Source of the DNA: Endomicrobium sp.
GTDB lineage: Bacteria; Elusimicrobiota; Endomicrobiia; Endomicrobiales; Endomicrobiaceae
Reading direction: 5' to 3'
Assembly: GCA_031262585.1 (NCBI GenBank)
Contig: JAISHK010000009.1
Span: forward strand, 62,001 to 126,000
Length of the DNA: 64,000 bases
Shown here in pieces: positions 8,507 to 17,500 of this stretch. How positions within the stretch are numbered: the first letter of the stretch is position 1; the number at the start of each line of letters is the position of its first letter. The notes under the pieces were generated by a model. That model saw nothing but the letters and a program-made list of their open reading frames with translations. It was not told where the DNA came from and made no database searches. Both the position numbers and the translations under genes were made by a program.

Positions 8507-10819
8507 TTAATTGTCTTCTAGCTTTCTTGCAATTTTCTCCATTGTAAAATTTTCAATAACATCTCCAACTTTTACATCTGAAAAGTTTTCAATACTAATG
8601 CCACATTCATAACCTTTTTCAACTTCTTTTACATCATCTTTAAATCTCTTCAAAGACGAAATATTCCCTTCAAAAATAATAACATTATCTCTTAAAAGTC
8701 TTACTTTTGCTCCTCTCTGTATCTTACCGTCAGTGACAGAACAACCAGAAATTACTCCAAAACTTGAAAGTCTAAATACCTGTTTCACGATAGCGTTCCC
8801 AAGTATATTTTCTTTCATAGTAGGTTCGAGCATACCTTCCATAGCAGCTTTAATATCTGAAATCAAATCATAAATAACTCTGTAAACATTTATGCTTACT
8901 TTTTCAGATTCAGCAAGTTTTTCCACCACAGCATCAGGGCGCAAATTAAAACCTACTATCAAAGAATCTGAAGCAACAGCTAAATCAATATCCGATTCAG
9001 TAATCGCACCAGACCCCTTATGTATTATTTTCAAACTAATTTCAGGGGAAGAAAGTCTTTCTAAAGAATCACTAAGCGCCCCTAAAGAACCTTGAACATC
9101 AGTTTTTAATATTATTCTCAAATCTTTTGATTGTCTCATACTTATATCTGTAAGAGATAAATGGTGCCTTGATTTTAAAGAAGCTTCTTTAGCTTTCTCT
9201 CTTCTGGTTTGAGCAATTTCTCTAGCTTGAGATTCATGCTCCACTACAATAAATTTATCACCAGCTTGCGGAAGTTCATTAATACCTAAAACTCCCACAG
9301 GAGTACCTGGCAATGCAAAAATTACTCTTTTACCATATTCATCTACTAATGCTCTCACCTTACCATATGTTGTACCAACTACCAAATTATCACCAATCTT
9401 CAAAGCACCGTTCTGAACTAAAAGTGTAGCTACAGAACCCTTACGCGAATCAAGTCTCGCTTCTACCACTATTCCCTCAGCATTTTCGTCAGGATTAGCT
9501 TTAAGTTCCATCATTTCAGCTTTAAGTAAAATCATTTCAAGCAATGAATTAATATTAATTTTTTGTTTAGCAGAAATATCAACCATTATAGTATTACCAC
9601 CCCATTCTTCAGGAATAAGTCCATAATTACTTAGTTCTTGTCTTATCTTCTGTGGATCAGCATAAGGTAAATCTATCTTATTCACTGCAACTATAATAGG
9701 TACATTTGCAACTTTTGCATGATTTATAGCCTCAATAGTTTGAGGCTTTACTCCATCTACTGCAGAAACAACTAACACAACTATATCTGTAACCTGCGTT
9801 CCTCTTGAACGCATCGCAGTAAAAGCCTCATGTCCAGGTGTATCTAGAAAAGTAATATAGTCGCCACTTGGAGTCTTAACTTTATATGCTCCTATATGTT
9901 GCGTTATTCCTCCCTGTTCACCTGCTACAACATTACTGCTTCTTATACAATCCAAAAGAGAGGTTTTACCATGATCTACATGTCCCATAATGGTAATCAC
10001 AGGACAACGCTTTTTTAATTTTGCAGGATCTCCTGCTTTCATAACACTTATTTTATCCTCAGAATAAATAGATTCCATCTTAGCATCATAATCAAACTCA
10101 TTAGCTAAAAGAATGGCTGTATCAGTATCAAGTCTTTGGTTTATAGTAGCAAGACTACCCATCGATAAAAGTTTTTTTAAAACATCACCAACTCTAAGAT
10201 TCATTTTTTCGGCAAGTATTTTTACTGTTATTAATTCATTAATTAAAATTACGTCTTTATACTTATGTGCCATTTGTTTAGAAGCAGAAGTTTCAATTTT
10301 TAAAACAGATTTTTGCTCTGCTTGACTTTCATTTACATTTGTATTAGTAGTAATTTGGTTATTTTTGTCATTTTTACCAATTAATTTATCTGATTTATCA
10401 ATAAACTGTTCTGCTCTTATTTCTTTTTCTTCAATAGAAATATTAACAATAGGTTTAATTTCATGGATAATTACTGATTTTTGTTGTTCTTTCAATACTT
10501 CTTTTTTCCGTTTTTCTTTTTTTACAACATATTTTTTTTCTACTCGCTTCAGCACATTTTTCTTTTTCTCATAATCTGTTTCTTGAACTATTTTATTTGA
10601 TGAGTGTCTTTTTGACATTTTTGGTTTTACAGTCTTTATTTCATGTTTTAAATTTGTTTTTTTAGAAACAATTCTAACTTTAACTGTCCTTTTAATTGGT
10701 AAAACTGCAGTCTTTTTAGTCGAAGTACTTTTCGTCTTAGTTTCTTCCGATGAAGTAATCTTTTTTTTTGTGTTTTTTTCTTCAGAATCTCCTAGTTTAG
10801 TAACTCGTTTTAATGGCAT
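8507..10819 (-). CDS. infB: Translation initiation factor IF-2
   Basis: A 770-residue GTPase. The first 185 residues are a low-complexity Lys/Thr/Glu-rich linker, followed by an IF2_N domain (about 188-245). The G domain has G1 GHVDHGKTS (279-287), G3 DTPGH (326-330) and G4 NKID (380-383). Domains II, III and the fMet-tRNA-binding C-terminus follow, with [19 protein letters not shown] and the [12 protein letters not shown] segment. It delivers initiator tRNA to the 30S subunit. GGGAG precedes the ATG. It lies in the rimP-nusA-infB-rbfA operon. Confidence 0.96.
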   Translation of the reverse strand: MPLKRVTKLGDSEEKNTKKKITSSEETKTKSTSTKKTAVLPIKRTVKVRIVSKKTNLKHEIKTVKPKMSKRHSSNKIVQETDYEKKKNVLKRVEKKYVVKKEKRKKEVLKEQQKSVIIHEIKPIVNISIEEKEIRAEQFIDKSDKLIGKNDKNNQITTNTNVNESQAEQKSVLKIETSASKQMAHKYKDVILINELITVKILAEKMNLRVGDVLKKLLSMGSLATINQRLDTDTAILLANEFDYDAKMESIYSEDKISVMKAGDPAKLKKRCPVITIMGHVDHGKTSLLDCIRSSNVVAGEQGGITQHIGAYKVKTPSGDYITFLDTPGHEAFTAMRSRGTQVTDIVVLVVSAVDGVKPQTIEAINHAKVANVPIIVAVNKIDLPYADPQKIRQELSNYGLIPEEWGGNTIMVDISAKQKININSLLEMILLKAEMMELKANPDENAEGIVVEARLDSRKGSVATLLVQNGALKIGDNLVVGTTYGKVRALVDEYGKRVIFALPGTPVGVLGINELPQAGDKFIVVEHESQAREIAQTRREKAKEASLKSRHHLSLTDISMRQSKDLRIILKTDVQGSLGALSDSLERLSSPEISLKIIHKGSGAITESDIDLAVASDSLIVGFNLRPDAVVEKLAESEKVSINVYRVIYDLISDIKAAMEGMLEPTMKENILGNAIVKQVFRLSSFGVISGCSVTDGKIQRGAKVRLLRDNVIIFEGNISSLKRFKDDVKEVEKGYECGISIENFSDVKVGDVIENFTMEKIARKLEDN

Positions 10820-10867
10820 AAATACTCCCTGCTTATTTATTAATAATAAAGGTACTTGAAAAAATAA

Positions 10868-12124
10868 CTAACAAGACAAACTTTTTTTTGCAGATTCAAT
10901 AATTTTTTCAGCTGTTTTAGGCCCTATACCCGGTAAAGTAGTAAGATTTTCAACAGTAAGAATCGTAAGTTTCTTTATATCTGTAAATCCTGCTTTAACA
11001 AGTATATTTATAATTTTTTCACTAAGACCTTCAAGTTTCTCAAGGGCTGCAGTTTGCCTTTCAATTTTTTCTTCATTTTCACGCTTTTTCTGTCCTTCAG
11101 ACTTTATATCTATATGCCAACCAGTAAGCTTTGCTGCAAGTCTTACATTATGCCCATTTTTACCAATAGCTAAAGATAACATATCATCACTTATCAATAC
11201 TTCAGCTTTTTTTTCTTCTTCAGAAAGAATAACCACATAAATTACCTTGGCTGGAGACAAAGCTGCAGTTATATACTTAATAGGATCGGTAGAATAAGGT
11301 ACTAAATCAATTCTTTCACCTCTTAATTCATCAATAATAGGTTTAACTCTTGCACCTTTCACTCCAACGCATGCCCCAACAGGATCAACTTTAGAATTAT
11401 TAGATCGAACTGCTATTTTTGACCTCATACCCGGTTCTCTAACAATATTTACCATCTCTACAACTTTTTCATAAATTTCAGGAACTTCAAGTTCAAAAAG
11501 TCTTTTTATAAGTTCCGTACTTACTCTTGATAAAACAATACCAGAACTTCTACTATTTCTTTCAACTTTTATAATTACTGCTTTTATATGTTGTCCAATA
11601 TCAAATCTTTCTTTAAAAACTTGTTCACTTATCGGCAAAATAGCTTCAGTTTTACCTATATCTACTATAAGATTCTTATTTACTACACGATATATAACAC
11701 CATTTATAATGTGTCCTATTTTTTTCCTCATTTCTTCAAATAAGGAATTTCTTTCAGATTCTCTGATTTTTTGCATTATAACCTGCTTCGCAGTTTGTGC
11801 TGCAATACGGGAAAAATCTTGTGTATCTAACGGAATTTTTATATTAGCACCAATTTTTAAATCTTGCCCAAACTTTTTCACTTCTTTAACACTAATTTCT
11901 AAAAGAGGATTTTCAACATCTTTTACTACAGTCTTTATTACCATCGCAGCCATTTCTCCCGTTTCAAAATCAACTTTAGCCTCAACATTAACATTTTTAC
12001 CTACATGTTTTTTATAGGCCGATACAAGAGCGTTTTCTATAACTATCAAAATATCTTCCTTATTAATCTTCTTATCTTTTTCAATCTGTTCAAGAACTAT
12101 TAAAAGTTCGCCCTTATCAGCCAT
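10868..12124 (-). CDS. nusA: Transcription termination/antitermination protein NusA
   Basis: A 418-residue NusA. The N-terminal RNA polymerase-binding domain covers about 1-125, the S1 domain about 130-200 (GVIYRVVNKNLIVDIGKTEA), and two KH domains about 205-345 (VDPVGACVGVKGARVKPI and LSLAIGKNGHNVRLAAKLTG). The C-terminal helix-hairpin-helix has LTTLPGIGPKTAEKI. It modulates pausing, termination and rRNA antitermination. A GGAGGCTGAA site precedes the ATG, 9 bases after the rimP stop. Confidence 0.96.
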   Translation of the reverse strand: MADKGELLIVLEQIEKDKKINKEDILIVIENALVSAYKKHVGKNVNVEAKVDFETGEMAAMVIKTVVKDVENPLLEISVKEVKKFGQDLKIGANIKIPLDTQDFSRIAAQTAKQVIMQKIRESERNSLFEEMRKKIGHIINGVIYRVVNKNLIVDIGKTEAILPISEQVFKERFDIGQHIKAVIIKVERNSRSSGIVLSRVSTELIKRLFELEVPEIYEKVVEMVNIVREPGMRSKIAVRSNNSKVDPVGACVGVKGARVKPIIDELRGERIDLVPYSTDPIKYITAALSPAKVIYVVILSEEEKKAEVLISDDMLSLAIGKNGHNVRLAAKLTGWHIDIKSEGQKKRENEEKIERQTAALEKLEGLSEKIINILVKAGFTDIKKLTILTVENLTTLPGIGPKTAEKIIESAKKSLSC

Positions 12125-12133
12125 TTCAGCCTC

Positions 12134-12592
12134 CTATATTTCTGTTTCCACATTAGCCTTTTTTATATTTAAAAAATTTATTTCCACTATACCATTCATC
12201 ACATCATCTACTTTCGCCTTACTATCTCGAAAATCCAGAAGCTTACCAGAAAAAAATCTTTGATTATTAATCAGGTCAAAAGTTTGAATTCTTACTTTGG
12301 CACCAATAAAACGCTTAAAACTTTCTTCTTTTTTTAAAATTCTATTAAAACCAGGAGATGAAACTTCAAGTATATAAGAATCTTTAAATATATCACTTTT
12401 ATCTAAAACAATACTAAAAATACGACTAATATTTTCACAGTCGCTTATTTTTATTACTCCATCACTCTTATCAATAAAAATTCTAACTAAACAGTCACCA
12501 TCCTCTTTAACATACTGCACATCAACTAATTCAATATTTTCCTTTTTGGCGATTGATTCAAGTAAATTCTCAATTTCTTCTATTTTATTCAT
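12134..12592 (-). CDS. rimP: Ribosome maturation factor RimP
   Basis: A 152-residue protein with the RimP pattern: IELVDVQYVKEDGDCLVRIF and IDKSDGVIKISDCENISR in the N-terminal domain, then YILEVSSPGFNRILKKEESF leading into the C-terminal SH3-like barrel. It is needed for 30S maturation. It is the first gene of rimP-nusA-infB. The upstream AAGGG site is about 11 nt from the ATG. A rho-independent terminator separates it from rplA. Confidence 0.92.
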   Translation of the reverse strand: MNKIEEIENLLESIAKKENIELVDVQYVKEDGDCLVRIFIDKSDGVIKISDCENISRIFSIVLDKSDIFKDSYILEVSSPGFNRILKKEESFKRFIGAKVRIQTFDLINNQRFFSGKLLDFRDSKAKVDDVMNGIVEINFLNIKKANVETEI

Positions 12593-12611
12593 TTACAAGT
12601 AACCCTTTATA

Positions 12612-12644
12612 TAAAATAAAAGACGGCCCTCATAGCCGCCTTTT
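12612..12644 (-). terminator. Rho-independent terminator after the rplK-rplA genes
   Basis: On the minus strand a 10-bp stem (AAAAGGCGGC, loop TATGAGG, GCCGTCTTTT) is followed by TTTATTTTAT. One position pairs G-U on the minus strand but would be A-C on the plus strand, so orientation is minus. It lies 27 bases past the rplA stop and before rimP, ending the L11-L1 unit. Confidence 0.82.
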
Positions 12645-12670
12645 AGATATCAAATTCATTTAAAAAGCAT

Positions 12671-13348
12671 TCATATTCCTTGTTCGACAAATATACTAGG
12701 TCCCATTGTTGATGAAATAAAAATACTCTTTATATACTGTCCTTTCACGCTTGAAGGCTTTGCTTTTAAAATAGCTTCTACCACAGATCTTATATTATCT
12801 ACTAGTTTTTCTTTTTCAAAAGATGACTTTCCTACAGGAACATGAACAATTCCAAAAGAATCATTTTTATATTCAATTCTGCCTTTTTGTAGTTCTGTAA
12901 CTGCAGTAGCTACATCAAATGTTATAGTCCCAGATTTAAGATTTGGCATAAAACCTTTAGGTCCAAGAATCTTTGCAACTCTGCTTAAATCCTTCATAAC
13001 ATCAGGTGTCGCAACTAAAACATCAAAATCAATGTTCCCCTTTGATATACTTTCAAGTAAATCATCATAACCTACAATATTTGCTCCAGCTATATCTGCT
13101 TCTTTCTGTTTTTCTCCTTTAGCTAAAACTGCGATTTTTCTTACTTTCCCAATACCATGAGGAGGAGACACTGTACCTCTAACTATTTGATCACTTTGTT
13201 TTGGATTTATACAAAGTTTGATATGTAATTCTATCGTCTCATCAAATTTTGCTTTTGATGTTTCCTTCACGAGAGACGAAGCTTCTTCTATTGTGTAAAT
13301 TTTATTTTTGTCAATTAATTTTCTAACATCATTTAACCTCTTACCCAT
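12671..13348 (-). CDS. rplA: 50S ribosomal protein L1
   Basis: A 225-residue L1. Recognisable stretches are TIELHIKLCINPKQSDQIVRG, VAKILGPKGFMPNLKSGT and the C-terminal AKPSSVKGQYIKSIFISSTMGP. It forms the L1 stalk of the 50S subunit and in many bacteria represses its own operon. GGAGGG immediately precedes the ATG. Unlike the common order, rplJ, rplL and rpoBC do not follow. A terminator does. Confidence 0.96.
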   Translation of the reverse strand: MGKRLNDVRKLIDKNKIYTIEEASSLVKETSKAKFDETIELHIKLCINPKQSDQIVRGTVSPPHGIGKVRKIAVLAKGEKQKEADIAGANIVGYDDLLESISKGNIDFDVLVATPDVMKDLSRVAKILGPKGFMPNLKSGTITFDVATAVTELQKGRIEYKNDSFGIVHVPVGKSSFEKEKLVDNIRSVVEAILKAKPSSVKGQYIKSIFISSTMGPSIFVEQGI

Positions 13349-13422
13349 TTACCCTCCTAAATTATACCAAGAATTAAAACCAACTCTCACAATTTGTTTT
13401 ATACGTTTATACTACTTAATAT

Positions 13423-13860
13423 TTATTTATTAACCACATCTATACCCATGCTCTTTGCAGTTCCTTCTACCATAAGTATTGCAGCTTTAATATCACCATT
13501 TGCATTTAAATCAGGCATTTTTTGCTTTGCTATTTCTTCTACTTGAGCCACTGTTATTTTGCCGACTTTGTTTCTATTAGGAACACTCGAAGCTTTAGTA
13601 ATACCTGCTGTTTTCTTTATTAAAGCAGAAACAGGTGGCATTTTGGTTACAAAAGAAAAAGTCCTGTCCTCATACACAGTTATAACAGCAGGTATAATTA
13701 TACCTTTTTCCATTGTTTTTGTTCTTTCATTAAACTGTTTACAAAAATCCATAATATTTACACCTTGTGGGCCTAATGCAGAGCCTATCGGAGGGGCAGG
13801 ATTTGCTCCACAGGCCGGAATTTGCAATTTAATTTGTATCTTTTTTTTCTTTGCTACCAT
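13423..13860 (-). CDS. rplK: 50S ribosomal protein L11
   Basis: A 145-residue L11 with [20 protein letters not shown] at the N-terminus (the proline-rich helix-22 of the factor-binding domain), [18 protein letters not shown], and the rRNA-binding C-terminal domain ([19 protein letters not shown]). It binds the GTPase centre of 23S rRNA. It sits in the conserved secE-nusG-rplK-rplA order. Confidence 0.97.
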   Translation of the reverse strand: MVAKKKKIQIKLQIPACGANPAPPIGSALGPQGVNIMDFCKQFNERTKTMEKGIIIPAVITVYEDRTFSFVTKMPPVSALIKKTAGITKASSVPNRNKVGKITVAQVEEIAKQKMPDLNANGDIKAAILMVEGTAKSMGIDVVNK

Positions 13861-13956
13861 TTTATATTACTCCTAATCTTCTATTTTTTAGACAAAAATT
13901 TCAAAAACTTCTAGATTAAATTTAAACCTTAAATTATTTTACATTTATATCAATAT

Positions 13957-14487
13957 CTATATCTTTTCAACTTGCAAAAAATCAAGCTCCACAGGCGTAG
14001 GCCTTCCAAATATGACCACCATAACTCTAAGTTTACCTCTTTCTTGATTAATTTCCTCAACCATTCCAATAAAATGCTTAAACGGACCTTCAATAATACG
14101 CACATTTTCTTCTTTTTCAAATGATATTGCTGGCTTAGGTTTAGAAGTATTTGGATTAATAACCGTATTAATAAGATTTACAACTTCATCTTGAGCCATT
14201 GGTACAGGTTTTACTCCTCCTAGGAAACCTGTAACACCAGCAGTATTCCTAACAAGCCAATACGTAGTATTATTTATTATCATTTCTACAAAAACATAAC
14301 CAGGATAAAATTTTCTTTTCTTTATTTTTTTTTTGTTTTGCTTTATTTCAACTACTTCCTCTGTAGGAACAAGAATTTGAGAAATAAAATTACCCATATT
14401 TAGATTTGCTACAGCCATTTCTAAACTTTTTTTCACCTTATCCTCATGTCCTGAATAAGTATGAACAACATACCATTGATTCGCCAT
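13957..14487 (-). CDS. nusG: Transcription elongation factor NusG
   Basis: A 176-residue protein with an NGN domain (QWYVVHTYSGHEDKVKKSL at residues 3-21; FYPGYVFVEM around 60-69) and a C-terminal KOW domain starting about residue 124 (VRIIEGPFKHFIGMVEEI). It couples RNA polymerase to Rho or ribosomes. GGAG precedes the ATG, and secE ends 14 bases upstream. Confidence 0.97.
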   Translation of the reverse strand: MANQWYVVHTYSGHEDKVKKSLEMAVANLNMGNFISQILVPTEEVVEIKQNKKKIKKRKFYPGYVFVEMIINNTTYWLVRNTAGVTGFLGGVKPVPMAQDEVVNLINTVINPNTSKPKPAISFEKEENVRIIEGPFKHFIGMVEEINQERGKLRVMVVIFGRPTPVELDFLQVEKI

Positions 14488-14501
14488 TTTTTACTCCAAG
14501 C

Positions 14502-14690
14502 TTATAATAAAATGCCTACAATTGCTCCAAAAAATAAATCTACTACACTTACAAAAATAGACATGACAACAACAAAAACAACCACTACCAGCGTTATTCC
14601 TGTCACTTCTTTTTTATCAAGCCAAGTAACCTTTGTAAGCTCGTAATACGCATCTCTAAAAAAACTTATAGCATCCTTAAGCAAATTCAT
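14502..14690 (-). CDS. secE: Preprotein translocase subunit SecE
   Basis: A 62-residue single-span SecE of minimal bacterial length. The amphipathic helix FFRDAYYELTKVTWLDKKEV (about 10-29) is diagnostic, followed by one transmembrane helix (about 33-57). It stabilises SecY in the inner-membrane translocon. It lies between tRNA-Trp and nusG, its conserved place. Confidence 0.95.
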   Translation of the reverse strand: MNLLKDAISFFRDAYYELTKVTWLDKKEVTGITLVVVVFVVVMSIFVSVVDLFFGAIVGILL

Positions 14691-14717
14691 TTTATACCTT
14701 ATTAAAATTTAATCAAA

Positions 14718-14788
14718 CGGGGGCAGAAGGATTTGAACCTCCAAAGCTGGTTTTGGAGACCAACAGTTTACCATTAGCTTATGCCCCC
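14718..14788 (-). tRNA. tRNA-Trp (CCA)
   Basis: It folds with a perfect acceptor stem GGGGGCA/TGCCCCC, an anticodon loop CTCCAAA giving anticodon CCA, and a good T stem. The discriminator is G, as expected for Trp. The D stem is weak, with a C-A mismatch. CCA is not encoded. It sits between rpmG and secE. Confidence 0.95.
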
Positions 14789-14803
14789 AACACATCATGT
14801 AAA

Positions 14804-14956
14804 CTATTTTGTTTCCTTATGTTCTGTACGTTTTCCACAATTTCTACAAAACTTCCTTAAAACAAGCTTGCCTTCTTGTTTTTTACCCCTTTCAAAGTAA
14901 TAGTTTCTATTTTTGCATACGCTACAAGCCATTGTTATAATAACTCTGTCCGCCAT
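14804..14956 (-). CDS. rpmG: 50S ribosomal protein L33
   Basis: A 50-residue L33 beginning MADRVIITMACSVCKNRNYY. Two CxxC pairs (CSVC and CRNC) make it the zinc-ribbon form. The open frame extends upstream to 15001, but the ATG at 14956 has GGAG at the right spacing and matches the family start, so I use it. It lies between the tuf remnant and tRNA-Trp. Confidence 0.93.
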   Translation of the reverse strand: MADRVIITMACSVCKNRNYYFERGKKQEGKLVLRKFCRNCGKRTEHKETK

Positions 14957-15068
14957 TTTAATCTCCAATTTTTTTATACCACTACTCCACAGTAAAAGCA
15001 TTTACCATTTCTTTTGAAATAAAAAACGTCATAAATGTCGCTTTTGTTTATTATACAATATTATTTGA

Positions 15069-15205
15069 CTATTCAACAATTTCCCTAATAACCTCCAAAC
15101 CGACTGTTTTTCCACTTTTCTTTCGATATTTTCCTCTTATGTTTTTTTTAATTACGCATACACAGTTACATCAACAATATCATCATAAAATAATACTTTC
15201 ATTTA
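15069..15205 (-). pseudogene. tuf: C-terminal remnant of elongation factor Tu gene (tuf)
   Basis: Just before the stop at 15069-15071 the minus strand reads YRKKSGKTVGLEVIREIVE. This aligns without gaps to the EF-Tu C-terminus (typically FAIREGGRTVGAGVVTEIIE). Upstream, DDIVDVTVYA then a stop, LKK and a further stop resembles the GDNVxVxVEL strand that precedes it. The rest of the gene (about 350 codons) is gone. The place is exactly where tuf lies in the tRNA-Tyr-Gly-Thr-tuf-tRNA-Trp-secE cluster of many bacteria. A working tuf copy must exist elsewhere. The alignment is by eye. Confidence 0.72.
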
Positions 15206-15263
15206 TTTTTTAAAAATTTCATAAAACAAAAAACAAAAATAACAATTTTAATATAAAACACAT

Positions 15264-15335
15264 AGCCGAGGGCGGGAATTGAACCCGCGACCACCTCCTT
15301 ACCAAGGAGGTGCTCTACCACTGAGCTACCTCGGC
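15264..15335 (-). tRNA. tRNA-Thr (GGT)
   Basis: A cloverleaf with acceptor GCCGAGG/CCTCGGC, anticodon stem CCTCC/GGAGG and loop TTGGTAA give anticodon GGT. The discriminator is T. CCA is not encoded. It is the third tRNA of the Tyr-Gly-Thr cluster. Confidence 0.96.
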
Positions 15336-15367
15336 TTATTACTTAAAAAGTTAAATTAATTCAAAAA

Positions 15368-15438
15368 AGCGGGAGACGGGAATCGAACCCGCATAACCAA
15401 CTTGGAAGGCTGGCGCACTACCACTATGCTACTCCCGC
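15368..15438 (-). tRNA. tRNA-Gly (TCC)
   Basis: Acceptor GCGGGAG/CTCCCGC, anticodon loop CTTCCAA giving anticodon TCC, and an intact D-loop and TTCGATT T-loop. CCA is not encoded. It lies 32 bases from the Thr gene, probably co-transcribed. Confidence 0.96.
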
Positions 15439-15471
15439 AAATATTCACTACTCTTTTTAAAATGTTTTATA

Positions 15472-15555
15472 TGGGGGCGGATGGATTTGGACCACCGAAG
15501 GGACAAGCCCGCCAGATTTACAGTCTGGTGCATTAGACCACTCTGCCACACCCCC
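15472..15555 (-). tRNA. tRNA-Tyr (GTA)
   Basis: A class II tRNA with a long variable arm. Acceptor GGGGGTG/CGCCCCC has one wobble pair. The anticodon stem CCAGA/TCTGG encloses CTGTAAA, giving anticodon GTA. The discriminator is A. It is first in the Tyr-Gly-Thr cluster. Confidence 0.96.
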
Positions 15556-16812
15556 AAAACCAATAAAACAATTAACTCATCAAACCATCAAAAACTTAAT
15601 CTTCTCTATTTGGAGACAACGGTGGTGATTCTACAAAAAAATACTATTCTTGTCAATTTATGAAACACAATTTTCACTCTATCTTTTAAACATTATTCAA
15701 TCATGTTTAAAATCTTTTTCTTACTTAATTAAAGTGCAATAATAGTTTTAATATAATATCAAAATCATTCCTTCAATTATAACTACATAAATATAGCATA
15801 TTAAATTCTGCTAAATTTTTAAAATTTTACAAAATTGAATACATTAATAATATAACAAATACTTCATTTATCTATTTTTTATTTTTAAATTTACAAATTA
15901 TTTTGAATTTATCAAGAGATATAACCAATATTTAATGATATTAAACTGTAATATTTAAAAAATATGTTAATAAAGAAGTATTTTCATGTGAAAAACAATG
16001 AAATAAAAAACCAAAAACTCAAGCTATTTCAACAAAAAGTGGTCAACTGTTTGCAATTACTCGTTATGATTTTAATGATAAAAATCGTATTTTGAAATAG
16101 CATGTCAAATAAAGGATGCGAAATTTGCCAATATACTATTTTTTGTGATAACAAAGGAAAAGAAGTACAAATAAAAATTACCGCAGTACCGTGATATGAG
16201 ATACACAGCGAAACATTGCGTTCTTACGCAAAAAGTTTCAACTAAAACATAAAACGTTTTATCGAATTTACAATGCAAAAGAAATGATTGATCAATACTC
16301 TAAACAATATCCACAGATAATTTTACAGCGATACCTAAAATTATCAAATCATAATATTTTCGTAAACTTGATTTACATAGAACTACAAAATATTATTAGA
16401 GTTGATCCAAGAGAAGAAGTCGCTCATTTAAATTTTATAATCTTAAAACAATATACAGAATATTTAATAGTCATGGTTACAACAGTTGTTGGTATTATGT
16501 TAATAAAAATTTTAATCATAAAAGTTTGGAGTCCAAAACACAAAAATACTGAGAGACAATTTAAATACACAAAATTAATTACACCAAACCAAACTATAAG
16601 ATATATAAAAGACTTAACGAATGGTCATAATTTAATTATACATAAACTGAAGCAAACAATATATCTAAAACTAACCATCATAGAATATTTGGTTAAAATT
16701 TTTAGTATATTTAAATTGACTTTTACAATTTTCACTAAAATATTCATTAATTACAATATATCGTTTACAAAATTAAATCACGTAACTTGTAATAACAGTT
16801 ATTTATTTATCA
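15556..16812. other. Gene-free decayed region between tRNA-Tyr and the xerD pseudogene
   Basis: No intact gene was accepted. A 179-codon plus-strand frame (16284-16823) is open, but past about residue 60 it is hydrophobic low-complexity AT-rich sequence, so I do not call it as a working gene. Its first part seems to continue the broken plus-strand coding traces listed separately at 15990-16500. Confidence 0.5.
15990..16500 (+). pseudogene. Unidentified decayed plus-strand gene
   Basis: Coding-like pieces follow one another in shifting frames on the plus strand: AISTKSGQLFAITRYDF, then GKEVQIKITAVP, a stop and YEIHSETLRSYAKSFN, then FYRIYNAKEMIDQYSKQYP leading into the open frame at 16284. 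The polarity and amino-acid composition look like a real protein broken by frameshifts and stops. I do not recognise the family. Confidence 0.4.
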
Positions 16813-17500
16813 TCAACATCTAGAACAAAATGTTTCATGTTATTGTATTATTTTATTTTTGTCAACATAAGTATAAATCTGCGTAGTTATAGTTGAAATG
16901 TAACTCACTATTTCTCTAACAAATCTAATACCTACTCCAGCAGATATATAGCAAACTTTCTTTTAAAAATATAAAAAGTAATAAATTTTTTTGACTTTTT
17001 CCCAAAAAATAAGTCTTTTTAGAACCTTTTCCAATAATTCTGAAAAACAATTATGCAAATTTATAATCTCTGAAATTCTATGACCAGTAGCGTATAACAC
17101 AAACCCTATTCCCTTATATTTACTTCACTGTCAGCAGTAATAGAATTTAATAAGAGTGCAATTTCTTCAAAAATAAGTATATTAGGTAAACTTTCAGGCA
17201 TTTTAAGAGAAACTAAATAAATAGTTGGTTATTTTTTATTAATTCTTTATTACTTTAAAATTTATAAAATTATCTTATAGATTCCATAAGTCCGTAAATC
17301 AATCCAGTTTTAATCCTCTTGCTTTTACATTAAACAAAAATCAGTTACATCATTATGCTTAAAATCATAAAAAGAAAACTGTTTCTCCTTAACCATATAT
17401 TATAAACTTTAAAATACTAATCCTATAATCTAAAACAATATTTTTAGATAAATCTTTTTCAGCATATTAATTATGCTAATTAAATCTTCAATTTAAAAAA
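16813..17500 (-). pseudogene. xerD: Decayed XerC/XerD-type tyrosine recombinase
   Basis: Minus-strand islands match the whole length of XerD in order. N-terminal AEKDLSKNIVLDYRISILKF is at about 17403-17463. Then come KHNDVTDF, LKMPESLPNILIFEEIALLL (near 17200), LYATGHRISEIINL (near 17080) and IIGKGSKKTYF. The C-terminus GVGIRFVREIVSYIST, TTQIYTYVDKNKIIQ, a stop and HETFCSRC resembles the GADLRxVQExLGH, TTQIYTHVD and HxxFHPRA of the family. Stops, frameshifts and loss of the HxLRH segment rule out function, although the catalytic-Tyr segment IYTYV remains. The enzyme normally resolves chromosome dimers at dif. Confidence 0.83.

Noticed and set aside
16284-16823. 179-codon plus-strand open frame
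   Set aside because: Only the first part joins coding-like traces from a broken gene. The rest is Ile/Leu/Thr/Asn-rich AT sequence without motifs or a ribosome-binding site, and it runs into the xerD fossil on the other strand.
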